Source: Phytophthora colocasiae (lineage: Eukaryota > Oomycota > Peronosporomycetes > Peronosporales > Peronosporaceae). Taken from it: a stretch of 64,000 nucleotides of DNA. Position numbers and translations under genes: made by a program. How positions within the stretch are numbered: the first letter of the stretch is position 1; every line of letters starts with the position of its first letter. This document shows, one piece after another, positions 49,848 to 61,388 of the stretch. The notes under the pieces are model-generated. The model made no database searches. It was not told where the DNA came from and was given only the letters and a program-made list of their open reading frames with translations. Location of the stretch: NCBI GenBank assembly GCA_018806915.1, contig JAGKQI010000100.1:930001-994000 (forward strand), read 5' to 3'.

Positions 49848-50060
49848 CTCTTCCTCGGGGTAGTTGATCCAGGTCGTAGGCAAGTTCTCGAGCCTTGATC
49901 CGGGTGCCTGGTCTTCGATCCAGTTCTTCCAAGGGTTCAATGTTAGGGATCTGGTCCCTTCCTTTACGATGCTTGCGGCTTCCTTGTCCGCGATATTCTC
50001 GCCTAAAGTCATCTTCCCATTGACAGGAATGATGTCCTCCTCATCCTCCACCTCTGTGTA
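49848..50060 (-). pseudogene. Peptidase M13 (neprilysin-like) fragment
   Basis: An open piece reading VNGKMTLGENIADKEAAS, where VNG...TLGENIAD is the conserved segment downstream of the zinc-binding motif in M13 metallopeptidases. The upstream HExxH part and the C-terminus are missing, so this is a scrap. Confidence 0.45.
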
Positions 50061-50416
50061 GAACGAACTGAACGACGCTGAGAGCCGTATAGCCTATTCG
50101 TGTATAGTTGCAGCTCGCAAGGCAGTGAGCCGGCCAAGCGATGCGTTCAGAGTGAGAACGCACGCACCACCGAAACATATTCCACCACCAAAATACCGGA
50201 GGCTGAGATTTTTATTTGTGCAGAGGGGAATGTGGAATTCTGAGTATGGGGTAAAGGCTTTACCGTAAAGCACTTGCGGCTCTCAAGCGCATAAGCGCTA
50301 CAACTACCACGTTATGCTAGGGAAGTTTCATCCGGATACAAAACAGGCAGCTTTTTATCCGGATGAGTTTTTCCGGTGCGAAGAGTCGGGAACTCAGTTC
50401 TGTCTGTAGACGAGCA
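50061..50416. other. Promoter region of the SPPL2-type gene
   Basis: Contains two ATCCGGAT palindromes (50330-50337 and 50357-50364). Confidence 0.45.
50330..50364. promoter_or_regulatory. Paired ATCCGGAT boxes upstream of the SPPL2-type gene
   Basis: Two perfect 8-bp palindromes with centres 27 bp apart, 53 and 80 bp before the ATG at 50417. The second sits in TTTTTATCCGGATG, identical to the CPT2 promoter version. Confidence 0.5.
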
Positions 50417-52372
50417 ATGTTGGCGGTGCTTCTGCTGCTCTTGGTCGATGCCGTACACAGTACTGATGTGTTGCAGCTACGCACGTTGTCACCGACCACG
50501 TCGCAGCAGTTCCGCGTGACGACTGCAACGTTTGGAGCCGCTTTGCCTCGAGTGTCATGGCCCTCGTCCTCCTATTCCCGTGCTACAGGTCAATTAATGG
50601 TGAACGAAGAGTCCGCAACGCCTAATCAGTCCAGAAGATTAGTACAGGCTAAGATGACGACCGACTGCAGCAATGTGAAGCCTGTGGATGAAGAAATGAT
50701 TGGGTTGCCAAAAGAGGCGGCACTTTTGCTCACTCGGAGCATCACGTGCTCTGTAGAGCAACAGGCACTGGCTGCAGAGAAGGCGGAAGCATCTCTAGTA
50801 ATCATTCGAGACTCAATTGCTGGAGCTTTTGCTGATACAAGTCTACAGTTGAGAAATGGAGCGTACTATGACTGTGCACTTGGAGAAGAGACCGTGACAA
50901 CCAACAGCTCGATGTTCCCGGAACTTGCAGACCCGTTTTCAGCGTGGAGCTGCTCATCTAAGCCTGCATGTGTGACGAGCACATGTGTACTGACGGGGAA
51001 ACTAGCAACAAACCAGTTTCAAGCTTGCTGCTTTACGAGTAATTGGTTGCAAATCCAGCCTAGAAGGGCTATCACCATGATGACGGAGGTCAAGACGAAA
51101 ATCCCGGTGCTACTGGTTGCGTTCCAGGATGGCAATCGGATTGATGATGCAGCCAGTATTATTGGAGATACGGATGTATTAGTTTGGGCGTTCAATACGG
51201 AGGAATCCCCGTGGAATGTGTCAATGGCTCTGACTTGGGTGCTTGGCGTCCTAACAGTCATGTCTGCAGCTTATTACTCGTGTGGTGAAGAGCGGGAACT
51301 TTCGTACGAAAAGGTGGCACGTATGTTGACCGGTAGACTCGATCGTAGTCCTTCCAGCAGCTCAACCTCGACGACTATGGGGTCGACTACAGGAAACGAA
51401 TATGTGGGTGTGGAAGATGATCGACTGGAGCTCCAGAGCAAACATGCCATTTATTTTCTGGTGGGGGCATTTTGTTTGTTGGTGCTTCTGTACTACGTGC
51501 ATGTCACTCTTTTGTTGAGCGTATTGTTCGCAGTCAGTGGTAGTGCAGCGCTCTCACACATGTTTACGCTGCCTTTCGTGGCACGGATGGCGTCTCCAAA
51601 CAGTAGCAATCTCCAAGCGTTTATGCTGTTTCTTGTGACGTTACTGGGGCCTGCATTGGCACTCTGTTGGTTTCTGGCTCGTACACAGCCGTGGGTATGG
51701 CCTATTCAAGACTTCATGGCTCTGACCATCTGTATCATCTTCATTGACGTGGTGCGATTGCCAAATTTACGAGTTGCTACAAGTTTACTGACTGCAGCGT
51801 TTGTCTACGACGTATTCTTCGTCTACATTTCTCCATTGATCTTCGGTTCCAACGTGATGGTAGACGTTGCGTCTGGAGGTGGAAATACGCGGCTAGGAAG
51901 TGGGGAAATTGATGGGGGTGAAGTCACATTTCATCCAACGCCCATGGTCTTAAGCATCCCATTGGCATTTTCCGTGTATGGAGGGGAGGCTCTGCTGGGT
52001 CTAGGGGATATCATCATCCCTGGTCTTCTCGTCGCGTTCTGCATTCGATACGACTATTGCTGCGGCCTACCGCTTTCACGTGGATACTTTTGTGTATCTA
52101 CGTGCGCGTATGCGGTTGGTTTGATGGTCGCGAACATCATGGCTATCGTCCTTCGAGATGTTGTTGCTGGGCAGCCAGCTCTGATGTACGTTGTGCCAGC
52201 GATGCTGTTCACAATACTGGGACTTGCTAGAATGAATGATGAACTGAAAGCTATGTGGGATGATCCGACTTGCTTTGAGATACCGAAACGATTTATCAGC
52301 TCCCGACTCGAAGAAACGGAATTAGAATCACAACGAGAAGGAGAGCAGAGGCCACTTCTTGCTGAAAGCTGA
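50417..52372 (+). CDS. SPPL2: Signal-peptide-peptidase-like intramembrane aspartyl protease (SPPL2 type)
   Basis: GxGD protease that cuts type II membrane proteins inside the bilayer. Single exon, 651 residues from the chosen Met, which starts a clear signal peptide (MLAVLLLLLVDAVHS). An in-frame Met 54 nt upstream lies within the second ATCCGGAT promoter box and would spoil the signal. A luminal region with a PA-like domain (about residues 85-255, with several Cys and N-glycosylation sequons) is followed by nine or so membrane spans. Catalytic motifs are VYDVFF (D465), LGLGDI (D531) and QPALMY (PAL at 587-589). The tail ends EQRPLLAES, an acidic dileucine-type signal that would suit endolysosomal sorting, as in animal SPPL2A. 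Confidence 0.92.
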   Translation: MLAVLLLLLVDAVHSTDVLQLRTLSPTTSQQFRVTTATFGAALPRVSWPSSSYSRATGQLMVNEESATPNQSRRLVQAKMTTDCSNVKPVDEEMIGLPKEAALLLTRSITCSVEQQALAAEKAEASLVIIRDSIAGAFADTSLQLRNGAYYDCALGEETVTTNSSMFPELADPFSAWSCSSKPACVTSTCVLTGKLATNQFQACCFTSNWLQIQPRRAITMMTEVKTKIPVLLVAFQDGNRIDDAASIIGDTDVLVWAFNTEESPWNVSMALTWVLGVLTVMSAAYYSCGEERELSYEKVARMLTGRLDRSPSSSSTSTTMGSTTGNEYVGVEDDRLELQSKHAIYFLVGAFCLLVLLYYVHVTLLLSVLFAVSGSAALSHMFTLPFVARMASPNSSNLQAFMLFLVTLLGPALALCWFLARTQPWVWPIQDFMALTICIIFIDVVRLPNLRVATSLLTAAFVYDVFFVYISPLIFGSNVMVDVASGGGNTRLGSGEIDGGEVTFHPTPMVLSIPLAFSVYGGEALLGLGDIIIPGLLVAFCIRYDYCCGLPLSRGYFCVSTCAYAVGLMVANIMAIVLRDVVAGQPALMYVVPAMLFTILGLARMNDELKAMWDDPTCFEIPKRFISSRLEETELESQREGEQRPLLAES

Positions 52373-52839
52373 AAAAAATGAGAGAAATATACAAGAATAT
52401 TTAGAAAAGAATAGCCGAGTTTACCGATGTCTGGTGACAATGGTTTTGGCGTTAAAACGGCCAAGCACTGTCGAGCCACTCGTAGTAGTTCTCGTCACTC
52501 ATCGGCACGTCAGCTCGTCCGAAGTTTTTCTTGTAAGCGTGCTTCCTCCGTCAGTTGTTCCCACATGATGCGATCCTGGAAATCTACAACTGAAACGCCC
52601 ACAGTTTGTAGCGCTTTGTGTAGTGCTCAATCCAGGCGTGTAGCACATTAGGATTGGAGTCGTGCCGTTGATACAGGAAGCAGACGATAGTTTATCGTAT
52701 TTCGTGCTGGAAGCTGACAGTGATTTCCGGGGCAGGACTGTCAATTAGCACAATAGCACTGGACCAAAAGGGAGACGAGTGGCCCCATTACGAGGAGAAA
52801 TTAGAGACTCTGCAGCTGAAGGAATGACTCAAGCAGAAA
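52373..52839. other. Region without a supported gene
   Basis: Unassigned sequence upstream of the WY-like relic. I looked for a secretion signal and an RxLR motif in all plus frames and saw none. Confidence 0.35.
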
Positions 52840-53340
52840 AAGAGTATGATTGACGTGTTCAAGTTCCAGAAATTGAACGAGAAGGATTGACGCTGCTGAA
52901 AAATCCAGTGTTCAGCATGTGGGCGGCGTACGCGAAGATGATCAACAAAGACCTGGGAAAACTATTGTTTCTGGCGATCAAGCAGACCAGTTTTGAAGAG
53001 GATGATTGGCGCAGCGTAGCACGGTGTCAACGTTGGGTCTATTGCCACTTGAATGGAAGCGCTACAGGTTAACATCGCGTGGTATGGGCTAGAACCGGCA
53101 TGCCTATTACACAGTTGGAGCAGCATTTTGGTACGGTGCCGCCAAAAAAGCGTACTAGCAACAAAAGATTTTTTATCAAAGTCAGATTCTGTGGTTCAAG
53201 AGGTGGATACTTAAGAAGAAGAACCCTACGGACATCAGCGAGATGTGGACGAAGAGCTCCTGATTCCCTAAAGAAGCGCTATCGTGATTATCAAGAGTAC
53301 TTCACAGCAATACTATCTTGCTCAAGATTTCAGGAGAAGC
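52840..53340 (+). pseudogene. WY-domain (RxLR effector-like) relic
   Basis: Two frames carry pieces of the oomycete WY fold found in secreted host-targeted effectors. The first piece, just before 52890, reads VFKFQKLNEKD. After a one-base frame change the second (52887-53072) reads LLKNPVFSMWAAYAKMIN, with the Trp and Tyr that name the fold. A third, weaker piece near 53205-53330 may be another unit. In-frame stops precede and follow, and no signal peptide or RxLR-EER leader is visible. It is a non-functional remnant, or the 3' part of a longer broken gene. Confidence 0.5.
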
Positions 53341-53420
53341 TTCTCTCTTTCAGCATAAAGTCTACATGAACGAGAACATGTCAATAGCCAAGCACAGTCC
53401 CCGCGGAAAACAAGACCGTT

Positions 53421-55744
53421 TTACCTTTGGAACTCGTCCTCGGAGAGAGATAACATCGACCCGTCCATCACCATAATGAACTCTATCGCACTGCGCAAAT
53501 TTACGAAGCAGTATCCAGCTCTAACAACACATAATAAAAGATGTGAGTATATCCAAATCGCAGTTGCGCAGGGTTCAATCTCACTTTGACATCAGGTCAG
53601 CTTGGTTCCGGTATGCTGAAATGTACTCGCAGTTGGAATGCAGTCGAGGAATTTGCGAGTGCAGCACGATGTAAATAAAAACTGGCAGAAAGTCGTCGGC
53701 CCCCGGACGGCTGCCTGAGTCGCCTCGAGACAGGCTGAGAACACTAAAAATCACGCTGCAGCACCGGACAATGCAATTGATTTTGTCCCCAGGTGACCGG
53801 AACGAATTGATACGCCGGAGCTCATCCTCAGCCATTGACCACACAACCTCGTTGCGCATGCAGGGCTTGATATCCAGCATTGCCGGCGTTAAAAACTGTT
53901 TCGCAATAGCACAAGCCACTCAGATCAGCACTTCGAAGGTTTACTGTCATCAAAAATAACGTACCGATAGAAGCTGCATTCGTCGAAGTAGCGCTTCATC
54001 TTCCTTTATCCAGAGCTGACATTCCTTGAGCTGGTTGAATGCAATATCAGAAACCTTGTCCATGACATATTTCTCGATCCCGTCGCGAGCCTTGGCTAGT
54101 TTGACCTCGGACACATGACGCCAGGCCGGATGATTAAGCAAAACATCCTCCATGCTCTCAAAAAATCGGTTGCACCGCCGGCGAAACTCGTGTTTCCCGT
54201 AAAAGTCGTATTCAACGTAGTCTGTAGATCGCGGGGGCTGTCCATCGCCACGAGGACCCAGAATTGATCCAACAAACATGCGGATTTTGTCCAGAATGTC
54301 TCGAGAAGCAGGTAGACTGATCCGCTGTAGAAACTCACCATAAGTCAGGCTGTCGTCGTCCGTTGAATCTCCGCCAACCGGGTCTGTGCCTGCCCTCTTC
54401 TTCTTCCCTTTGACTTCATCAATATCCGCAAAAAGATTCCGCTGGCTTCGACTTCTGGTCGACGCCATCGAACCCCCACTGTCAGCGAACCCCAGATATT
54501 CCTCTTCGTTGTTATTTTTCTCCTGACGCTCATGACCGTTTGAAAGCGCCCCCTCTGACGTCTGGTTACTTTCAATATCCTCGTCATCGTCGTTGTGGAG
54601 AAGTCCAAGGTCGCTCACACTCAATCGGCCCGACATGGTGCGATTGGATTTGCGGAGGAAACCCGCTGATCTTGCGAATACTTCTTCAGTAGGACTGCTA
54701 TCTTGCCGCTCCAGCGACGGACGCCGTTTGACAATAGATATGTTCCGAGGAGAGGCCCACGACCGTGGGGGCTTCGAAACTTGTTCGCCCACATCTCCAA
54801 ATAGTGAGGATGATGACGACGATGTCGTAGCAGTGCTGCTGGAGCTGTAGACACTAGCTGTCGCGCTGTGGTTGTTCCTGCTGATAGCTGCATGCGGAGT
54901 GTATGAAAGTTGGCTCAGATCAGTTTTCACAACATCTTTTCTCAGGTTGTCAACCTTAGTTGACAAGTCATCTCTAAGTGATTCCACCGCCTTATCAACA
55001 TTATCTTCCTGGAATCCCATGGAGTCCAATTGTGCTTCCAGCATTTCATGCGCAGGGTCTGCCATCCCCACTGCTCCAGGGTAGTTCTTAATGGAATTGA
55101 ATGCCAAAGATTTTTTCTGATGCTGTGTCGAGCTACTACTGAATTTGTCTGCCAGAAGTCCAAATCCCCCACCACTCAGAGTGCTCCCTGCAGCCGGTAC
55201 GGGCAAAGCTGTGACCAGTGATCCCTTGTTCACCTCATTGACAGCCGCTGTTGCCGCATAAATCTTTGCAATCACGTCGTCCTGCTGCTCCACTGCAGTT
55301 GTAAGAAACTGACAGCGTTCCCTCAGTCTCACGAGCTCCAGGTCTCTAGCCAGTAATGCACTCGTAAGATCCGCTACTTCAGCACGTAGCTGTTCATTAG
55401 CTACTCGCAGCTGCTCCATATCGTTTGCTTCCTCTGTCTGATTCCCACTGCTACTTTCTTCTGACGCCGTAGACGACAGCTGCTCCAATGCGCCGTCGAT
55501 CTTTGACACTGAGTCCAGTAGCTCGACGTCCACTTCCTCGTCCGAACTCGCGATAGATAAATCCACCTCTAAAAGTGCTTAAAATAATAAAAAAGTATGG
55601 TTAAAAACAATAAGAAATCAAGAGTGATGGTCATGTTGAACCTAACATTTTACATCATCTTATCGACCTCCTAGCATCCAGAGGAGCAATAAATACAATA
55701 ATACAATGCACCACTGCCCTACCTGGAGATGTGAGACTGGGCAT
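53421..55744 (-). CDS. VPS9-domain guanine nucleotide exchange factor (Rab5-type)
   Basis: VPS9 domains load GTP onto Rab5-family GTPases on early endosomes. Four exons on the minus strand: 55744-55723 (22 bp), 55568-53965, 53895-53585, 53520-53421. Introns are 154, 69 and 64 bp, each GT-AG and frame-preserving. 678 residues. N-terminal acidic and coiled-coil region (about residues 20-110, with EQLRVANEQLRAEV), a long Ser-rich disordered middle, a helical bundle from about 420, then the VPS9 core: FLTPAMLDI right after the second intron, INSFRSPGDKINCIVRCC, and GADDFLPVFIYIVL with the catalytic Asp (D609/D610). The last exon supplies AGYCFVNLRSAIEFI with the catalytic Tyr (Y649). Exon 2 alone lacks an ATG, which led me to the short first exon (MPSLTSP). 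It may be a Rabex-5/RIN-like factor. Confidence 0.85.
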
Positions 55745-55990
55745 TGCTACACTGAACCGCGTATTTCTTCCTCTAAGCTGAGCACCAGGCCTCAAGTCGT
55801 CGAATGGCTTGAGGATTTCTTTCGGGCGTTCTTCAAAGAGATCCTACTGTGCCCATCTTCATTGACACATTAAATGTACACGAAATAGTGTCGTTAGCCA
55901 TCAATTGGTGACTGTAGAAACAACTGTTGTCACGGATAATATCTTCTAGCGGTGTGAAGCCATTTTTGACAAGCATTCAACAAAGATACC
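55745..55990. other. Divergent promoter region, VPS9 factor and GT41 fusion gene
   Basis: 246 bp between the two divergent start codons. No clean initiator match seen for either gene. Confidence 0.4.
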
Positions 55991-58608
55991 ATGGGCGTAT
56001 GGAGAGATGTTGCGCTGGTTGTGCTGGTATGGAGCTGTACGATGGATATACAGAGCTTTGGACTGGACCTGAGCACGTCCTCGGCACAGCAGGTGAATCA
56101 AGTGCTGCGTGGGTTATATGCTGAAGGGGATATAGTGCAATTGAAGGAAATCGCAGAGCAAGTTGTGCAACAGAACAATACTAAGGGTAAATAGGAAGTT
56201 AGTAGGGAATTACTGCAATGGGTCTTCGTCCTAATTGCGCTGTAATGTTGACAGTACTGCATGACTTGAGGTTCCCGAGTGTTTTCCAATATCTCGGGAC
56301 GGCCCAGTACTCGTTAGGGGATCTGGAACAGGCAACGAAAACCTTTGAATTGGCGGTGAAAGTAAATGAAGAGGATGTGCAGAGTTGGGTGCATTTGGGG
56401 AACTGCTATCTCTATCAGATGAGACTTCCGGAAGCTGTAGCTACGTTGGAGGTGGGGGTGAAACAGAAAGGTTCAGTGAATAACCTGTACGCCCTGGTCA
56501 AGGCGATGAACTGGATGGCAGATTGGAGAGATCGAGATGATTCCATGGCGCAAGTGCAGCAAATGATGCAGGAAGGACTGCACTCGGTGGAACTGCCTGA
56601 TAGTAACGCTTTTGATGTGGTGAAGCTGCCGTCCAAGATGCTGGTAGAACTTCGTCAACGAGTTTATGAGAAAACAGAAGCAACGGCACAGCGGCTTTGT
56701 TGTGACGAACACACCGAGTTGAAACTCCAAGGAACCGAGTTGCGTATCGGCTTCGTGTCTTCAGATTTTGGTGTGCATCCAGTTTCCTCGCTGCTGCGGG
56801 GGTTACTCGCCTTGCTTTCAAGTCCAAATCATCAAACAAAAGTCTATTGCTTTCCGCTCACGGACACTTCCTCTTGGTGGAGCAGAAACATATCCCGTAC
56901 TGTCGACTTCATGATATCATTGAAAGGCAAGAACCCTCTCAGCGCAGCAAAACTTATTCAGTCACACAAAATCCATGTGCTTGTGGACTTAAATGGACAC
57001 ACGCTTCATTCTGGGATCAGAATTTTTAACCACCGTCCAGCCCCTGTTCAAGCAGCTTATCTCGGTTACCCAATGACCACCGGCAATCCATCTATTGACT
57101 TTGTGATTAGTGATGGTGTGGCTACTCCAGCTGAAACGAGTGCAGAAGAGTTTTCCGAGAAGCTCCTATTATTGCCGATGCACTACATCGTCAATGATCA
57201 TTTACAAATGCTCGGTCACACTATAGAAGGAGAACGACCAAGACTCTCTACCTTCTTTGATTTAGACGACAGCACGTTTGTCTTCGCAACGTTCAGTAAT
57301 TGGCAGGTACGTCACCGGCTCATGCACAATAATACGTAGCATCCTCACATTTGTTCGTTGCTGAAATATCAGAAAATGGACCCGTTTGTTTTCAGTGCTT
57401 GGATGGAGATCCTGGCGCGTGTCCCCATCAGTGTGATGTGGTTCCAGAAGTATTCCGGCAGCGAAGGAGCCATTTTAAATCTACGTGCTGAGGCGGAAGC
57501 TCATGGTATTGTCGGCAGCAGACTTATTTTCTCGCCTCTCGACCCGTGGATTGACCACACATATCGAAAACGCATCGCAGACCTCATTCTCGATACAACA
57601 CTGAAGAATGGTCATACCACCGTCATTGACGCGCTGTGTGCAGGTGTCCCCATCATCACTTTAGAAGGAGATCGGATGAGCAGCCGCGCTACGACTTCAG
57701 CTTTGAACTCTTTGGATTTGCGGGATCTCACGGTCAACTCGCTCAAGGAATATGTTGAGATGGCGGTGTATCTTGCTACTCACAGACACGTGCTCCAAAA
57801 ACTTCGGCAGAAAGTGGAAAACAATCGCTTACACTATCCTCTTTTTGATACTGATAAGTACACAGCCAAGTTTGAGGAGACAATCAAAGTCGCTTGGCAG
57901 GTGAAGAAATCAAGACTGCAAGCTGGTGGACCCACAAGAGAAATGCACATTTTCCCTTCAATTCAAGATTCATCCGTGACACCTCGTGACTTTCCCATTT
58001 TATCTGCCAAAGAAGACAACCGTGTTGAAGATGAATATGTTAACCAAGTCGAACACGCTTTGGATGCAAACCAGCCGATTCGACTTCACATGGGCGGCCA
58101 CGTCAAAAGCCCCGACTGGTGGATCGTGGATGCCAATGACGGCGACATCGTGGACTTCGTCATGTACATCTCCAACTTATACGCGTTCCCCGACAGTTCC
58201 GTCGATACGATCTACTCGTCACATGTTCTAGAGCACTGTTCTCACGGCTTTGGGCAAGAGCTCGAACATACTCTGAGCGAGTGGCATCGTGTACTGCGTT
58301 CCGGTGGTGAGCTACTAGTATCCGTCCCCAACCTCTTTGCTCTCGCCACGCTGTTCATCAACGAGAGTATTCCTCATCAACACCGCCTATGGATCATGAC
58401 TGTCATTTACGGCGGACAAAGCGACCAGTTTGATTTTCACAAGGTCGGGTTCGACGAGGCCATTTTGATCGCTTATCTCACGAAAGCGGGGTTTTGTGAC
58501 TTTACACGCTACGAAGACTTCGGACTGTTCGATGATTCCAGTAGAATGATTGTCTATGACGTCCCCATTAGCATTAACATCCGAGCTCGTGCCTGCAAAG
58601 AGCAATAG
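55991..58608 (+). CDS. GT41 (O-GlcNAc-transferase-like) glycosyltransferase fused to a methyltransferase-like domain
   Basis: GT41 enzymes move GlcNAc or a related sugar from a UDP/GDP donor to Ser/Thr. Three exons: 55991-56186, 56255-57306, 57373-58608 (introns 68 and 66 bp); 827 residues. The N-terminus (MGVWRDVALVVLVWSCTMD) looks like a signal peptide or anchor. About two TPR units follow (AQYSLGDLEQATKTFELAV, then VHLGNCYLYQMRLPEAVATL), far fewer than in animal OGT. Catalytic GT41 parts are complete: IGFVSSDFGVHPVSSLL (H240), YLGYPMTTG, K417 in the spliced NWQKMDP, and NGHTTVIDALCAGVPI (H497). Residues about 650-820 form a class I methyltransferase-like domain with YSSHVLEHC and EWHRVLRSGGELLVSVPN. 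Its first SAM-binding loop reads LHMGGHVKS instead of the usual LNxGCG, so activity is uncertain. Confidence 0.88.
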
Positions 58609-58706
58609 CATGGAGGAGGTAGACTGTAAGCTGCTTGGTTGTTGTTGATTGATATATTGATTACTTTGTCACTTCAACTTCAACAGACATGATCAGTCTG
58701 TGTGTT
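58609..58706. other. 3' flank of the GT41 fusion gene
   Basis: Short spacer before the 60-bp hairpin array. Confidence 0.4.
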
Positions 58707-58850
58707 CTCTCAGCCTGAAGGGCTGAGATTCTCTCAGCCTGAAGGGCTGAGAGTATAACGGGCTTTTTCGCCTTTAGAAACGTTTCTGTTCTCTCAGCCT
58801 GAAGGGCTGAGAGTATAACGGGCTTTTTCGCCTTTAGAAACGTTTCTGTT
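58707..58850. repeat. Tandem 60-bp hairpin repeats
   Basis: A 24-bp partial unit (58707-58730), then two identical 60-bp units (58731-58790, 58791-58850). Each unit has a hairpin CTCTCAGCC-TGAAG-GGCTGAGAG and a 12-bp palindrome AGAAACGTTTCT, and ends CTGTT. The array abuts the 2.54-kb duplication exactly. Confidence 0.9.
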
Positions 58851-59528
58851 GAACTTGGGGCCTTGCAGTTGAATTTGGGAGCAAAATTCAGGTTTTTCGG
58901 TGGTGGTAAGGTGCAGAGTGGACAGTGTTTTGTATGGCAGGTGCCTCGCATGGGACGCCTTTTGGTATTTCTGAATGTGGCAAACGTAGATAAAGCCTTC
59001 CTCGATAATTTTGCGTGTATCTTTTCGTACCTTGTCAGTTAAACTCGGTAGTTTATCGGCTAAAGTTAATAGTACTTCAATGATATCTGTTTATCTATTA
59101 GAAACTACACTTTGTTGAAGTGCGACGGTTCGACGGTTGCTCGAATAAGTACCACACGAATTTATCGCAAAAGTATACAAAGGCCTCCTTTTGACCAATG
59201 AGGGTCAATTACTAAATATGGTAGTCAAACCTCTTCTCTTGAGTATGCTCTACTGACTGGGTGCTGTGGTACTGTACCATTTCTATAAAACTGATATGTA
59301 CCATTTCTATAAGGCACATCAGTGCAGGAAGTAAGCAGCACAGGTTCTCCCCATCTCCGGGGTTGGGCGCTTGTAGAGGTGGCATTCCTGCTGCATTATG
59401 AAGACCCTCGTTGTTGTGTGCAGGATCTCGGTGTGTCACGGTGTTTTTGGTAAGAGGATGCTGCTTTAGAGCTCGCCGTTATTGTGGATCTAAACGCACT
59501 GTGGAGTACGCTGTATTATGGGCTTTCA

Positions 59529-59951
59529 CTACGTGACTGCAGCTATATGACTGTTTTTGCTGTGGAGGTTCATGGTGAGCGATGAGAGTTTGATTCTGGA
59601 CCATGTATGCCTTGTGGAGGCATTAGGTGTTGAAGGTGTTGATTTATGGCGTAGAGCGCTGTGCTGTGGACCACCGCACGGACTCGCCGATGAAGGAGAT
59701 AGTGTCATACCGTACTCTCGTGTGCTATAACGGTGACTGTTAGTTGCTCTTGAAGCGGAAGATGTGGAAATAGGCGCTGTCAGCACTGGTTGTGATGCAA
59801 CAGTTTTCATTTGTTGGATCTGTAGACTAACGGCTGGTTGCGTGGCAGTGTGATTATTTGTGGCATGAGGTGACTTTCGAAACTCGACTCGGAGTGAAAA
59901 AAACGAGAATGTTATCAAGCGAGTGCCGCCTAGAACACTGGCTAACAGCAT
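59529..59951 (-). other. Ser/Thr-rich open frame, unit 1, minus strand
   Basis: 140 codons of low-complexity Ser/Thr/Ala sequence, kept open in unit 2 (62065-62346 core). It has no recognisable domain and may be non-coding. Confidence 0.2.
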
Positions 59952-60360
59952 CCTAAAGTTGATGGGCTACGCATTTGCAGTCAAAGAGTTCTCGGTAGGA
60001 ATTCTCGGTAGGAACGCCTGTAGGTAAACGTAAGCTCTTGAAGTGCGGGGATATCTTGAACAGAAAATATTCCCAGACGTCTGGAATTCGACCAGTTGAA
60101 TTACATGGCACAGTTGGCTTGACACGAATGGTTTATGAATCGGCTTTGTTTCACACAACAAGGCATCCACGTACACTTTGGTACCCCTGCTGGATTTCGC
60201 CTTCGACCGAAACTCAGCTTGGTACCTCCTAAGTGGCGTATCTTCAGATTCTTGCCTTATAATGATCCATGTCAGAATTTAGTACAGTTTTAGTACTCCG
60301 CAAATGGCGACTGTTCACGTGGGTTCGTTCTTCGTTTCGCGCCCGAGAAAGCAAAGGTAA

Positions 60361-61243
60361 GTGATAGCCCAAGATGTACTAACATCTAGCGTCTTGAAGC
60401 TCACACAAATGGTATATGTGCAGATGGTGAGGTGTCCATCCCGGAAGCATTACACTGTACATGAATTAGTTCTTCTTCTTGCTATTTTGGAGGAGAGATT
60501 GGCCTGTTACCACCCATCCGAGTGGGCAAATGTCGCTATGGAATTCACGTCTCGAAGTGGAGAAACATGGGTCCGCCTAACGACTGCTTGTTTGCGCTCC
60601 ATGTTCTCTAAACTTTGTTCCTCCCGACCGTGGTTCCAAATTTTTTTGCAATGCGTGTACGTGCAAAAATCGTAAAGTCTCAAATTGAGGGTCGGTACAG
60701 TTCCATGCTGCGTCGAGCCCAGATCTTACGACAAGATCACCAGTACAAACCTCCCACCTCATCTGATTCCAAAGGTCCAAGCAAATGGTGCGACGCATGC
60801 AATAGCGGTATTCCGCCCAAGACCACACGTCGCCCTACTGTAGTTCAACCTGCAGCGCCCGATCATCGATTCTCAAGATTTCGGCAATCTCGTCTTGCCT
60901 CCTGCACAACCTTCCCAAATTACCCCTGTGCAAGGAAGTTCCAGAGTGTTCCATCTACCCCGGACCAATAATGACCAGGTCGACACATTCACCAGGCCCT
61001 CTGCAGGCTGTGGGTCATACTGGTTACCGCCGATTTGAGTCTCCCGGAACCAGCAATCTGCCCTATATTATAGACATATTTCGCCAAATTGCAGATCTGC
61101 AAGTCAGAGCACAACGTGATTTTGATCGCCAATGCCTCGCACGAGATGAATATGACAGGTTACAGCAGCAATGCACTCTACAGTACCAGCAACAAACGAT
61201 GTCACTCCTCGCAACGTTGGTAAAGTCAAGTCAGGCCAAATGA
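60361..61243 (+). pseudogene. Myb/SANT-like coding fragments, unit 1
   Basis: From 60430 a frame reads KHYTVHELVLLLAILEERL, resembling Myb/SANT-like DNA-binding proteins abundant in Phytophthora repeats. A frame change then leads to VRAKIVKSQIEGRYSSML, and a third frame (60971-61243) ends in a Gln-rich helix. It is fragmented here and slightly differently in unit 2, so neither copy seems intact. Confidence 0.5.
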
Positions 61244-61388
61244 TGGCTATTCTTACCGTAGTGAAAGATCTAGTGACAGACAACAAAGTAATACATGTAC
61301 TCCCTTTGAATCGCCTGAACGGTTCCCAGCTACTGCAATACTTTGTGAGGCTGAGAGACCCTCGCGCGCACAGAAGCGCGCTACTGTT

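Larger units (their letters stand above)
58851..61388 (+). repeat. 2.54-kb tandem duplication, unit 1
   Basis: Begins GAACTTGGGGCC and ends GCGCGCTACTGTT. Directly followed by a second copy starting at the identical word. The copies differ by small indels and substitutions. It contains Myb/SANT-like coding fragments on the plus strand in its second half. Confidence 0.95.
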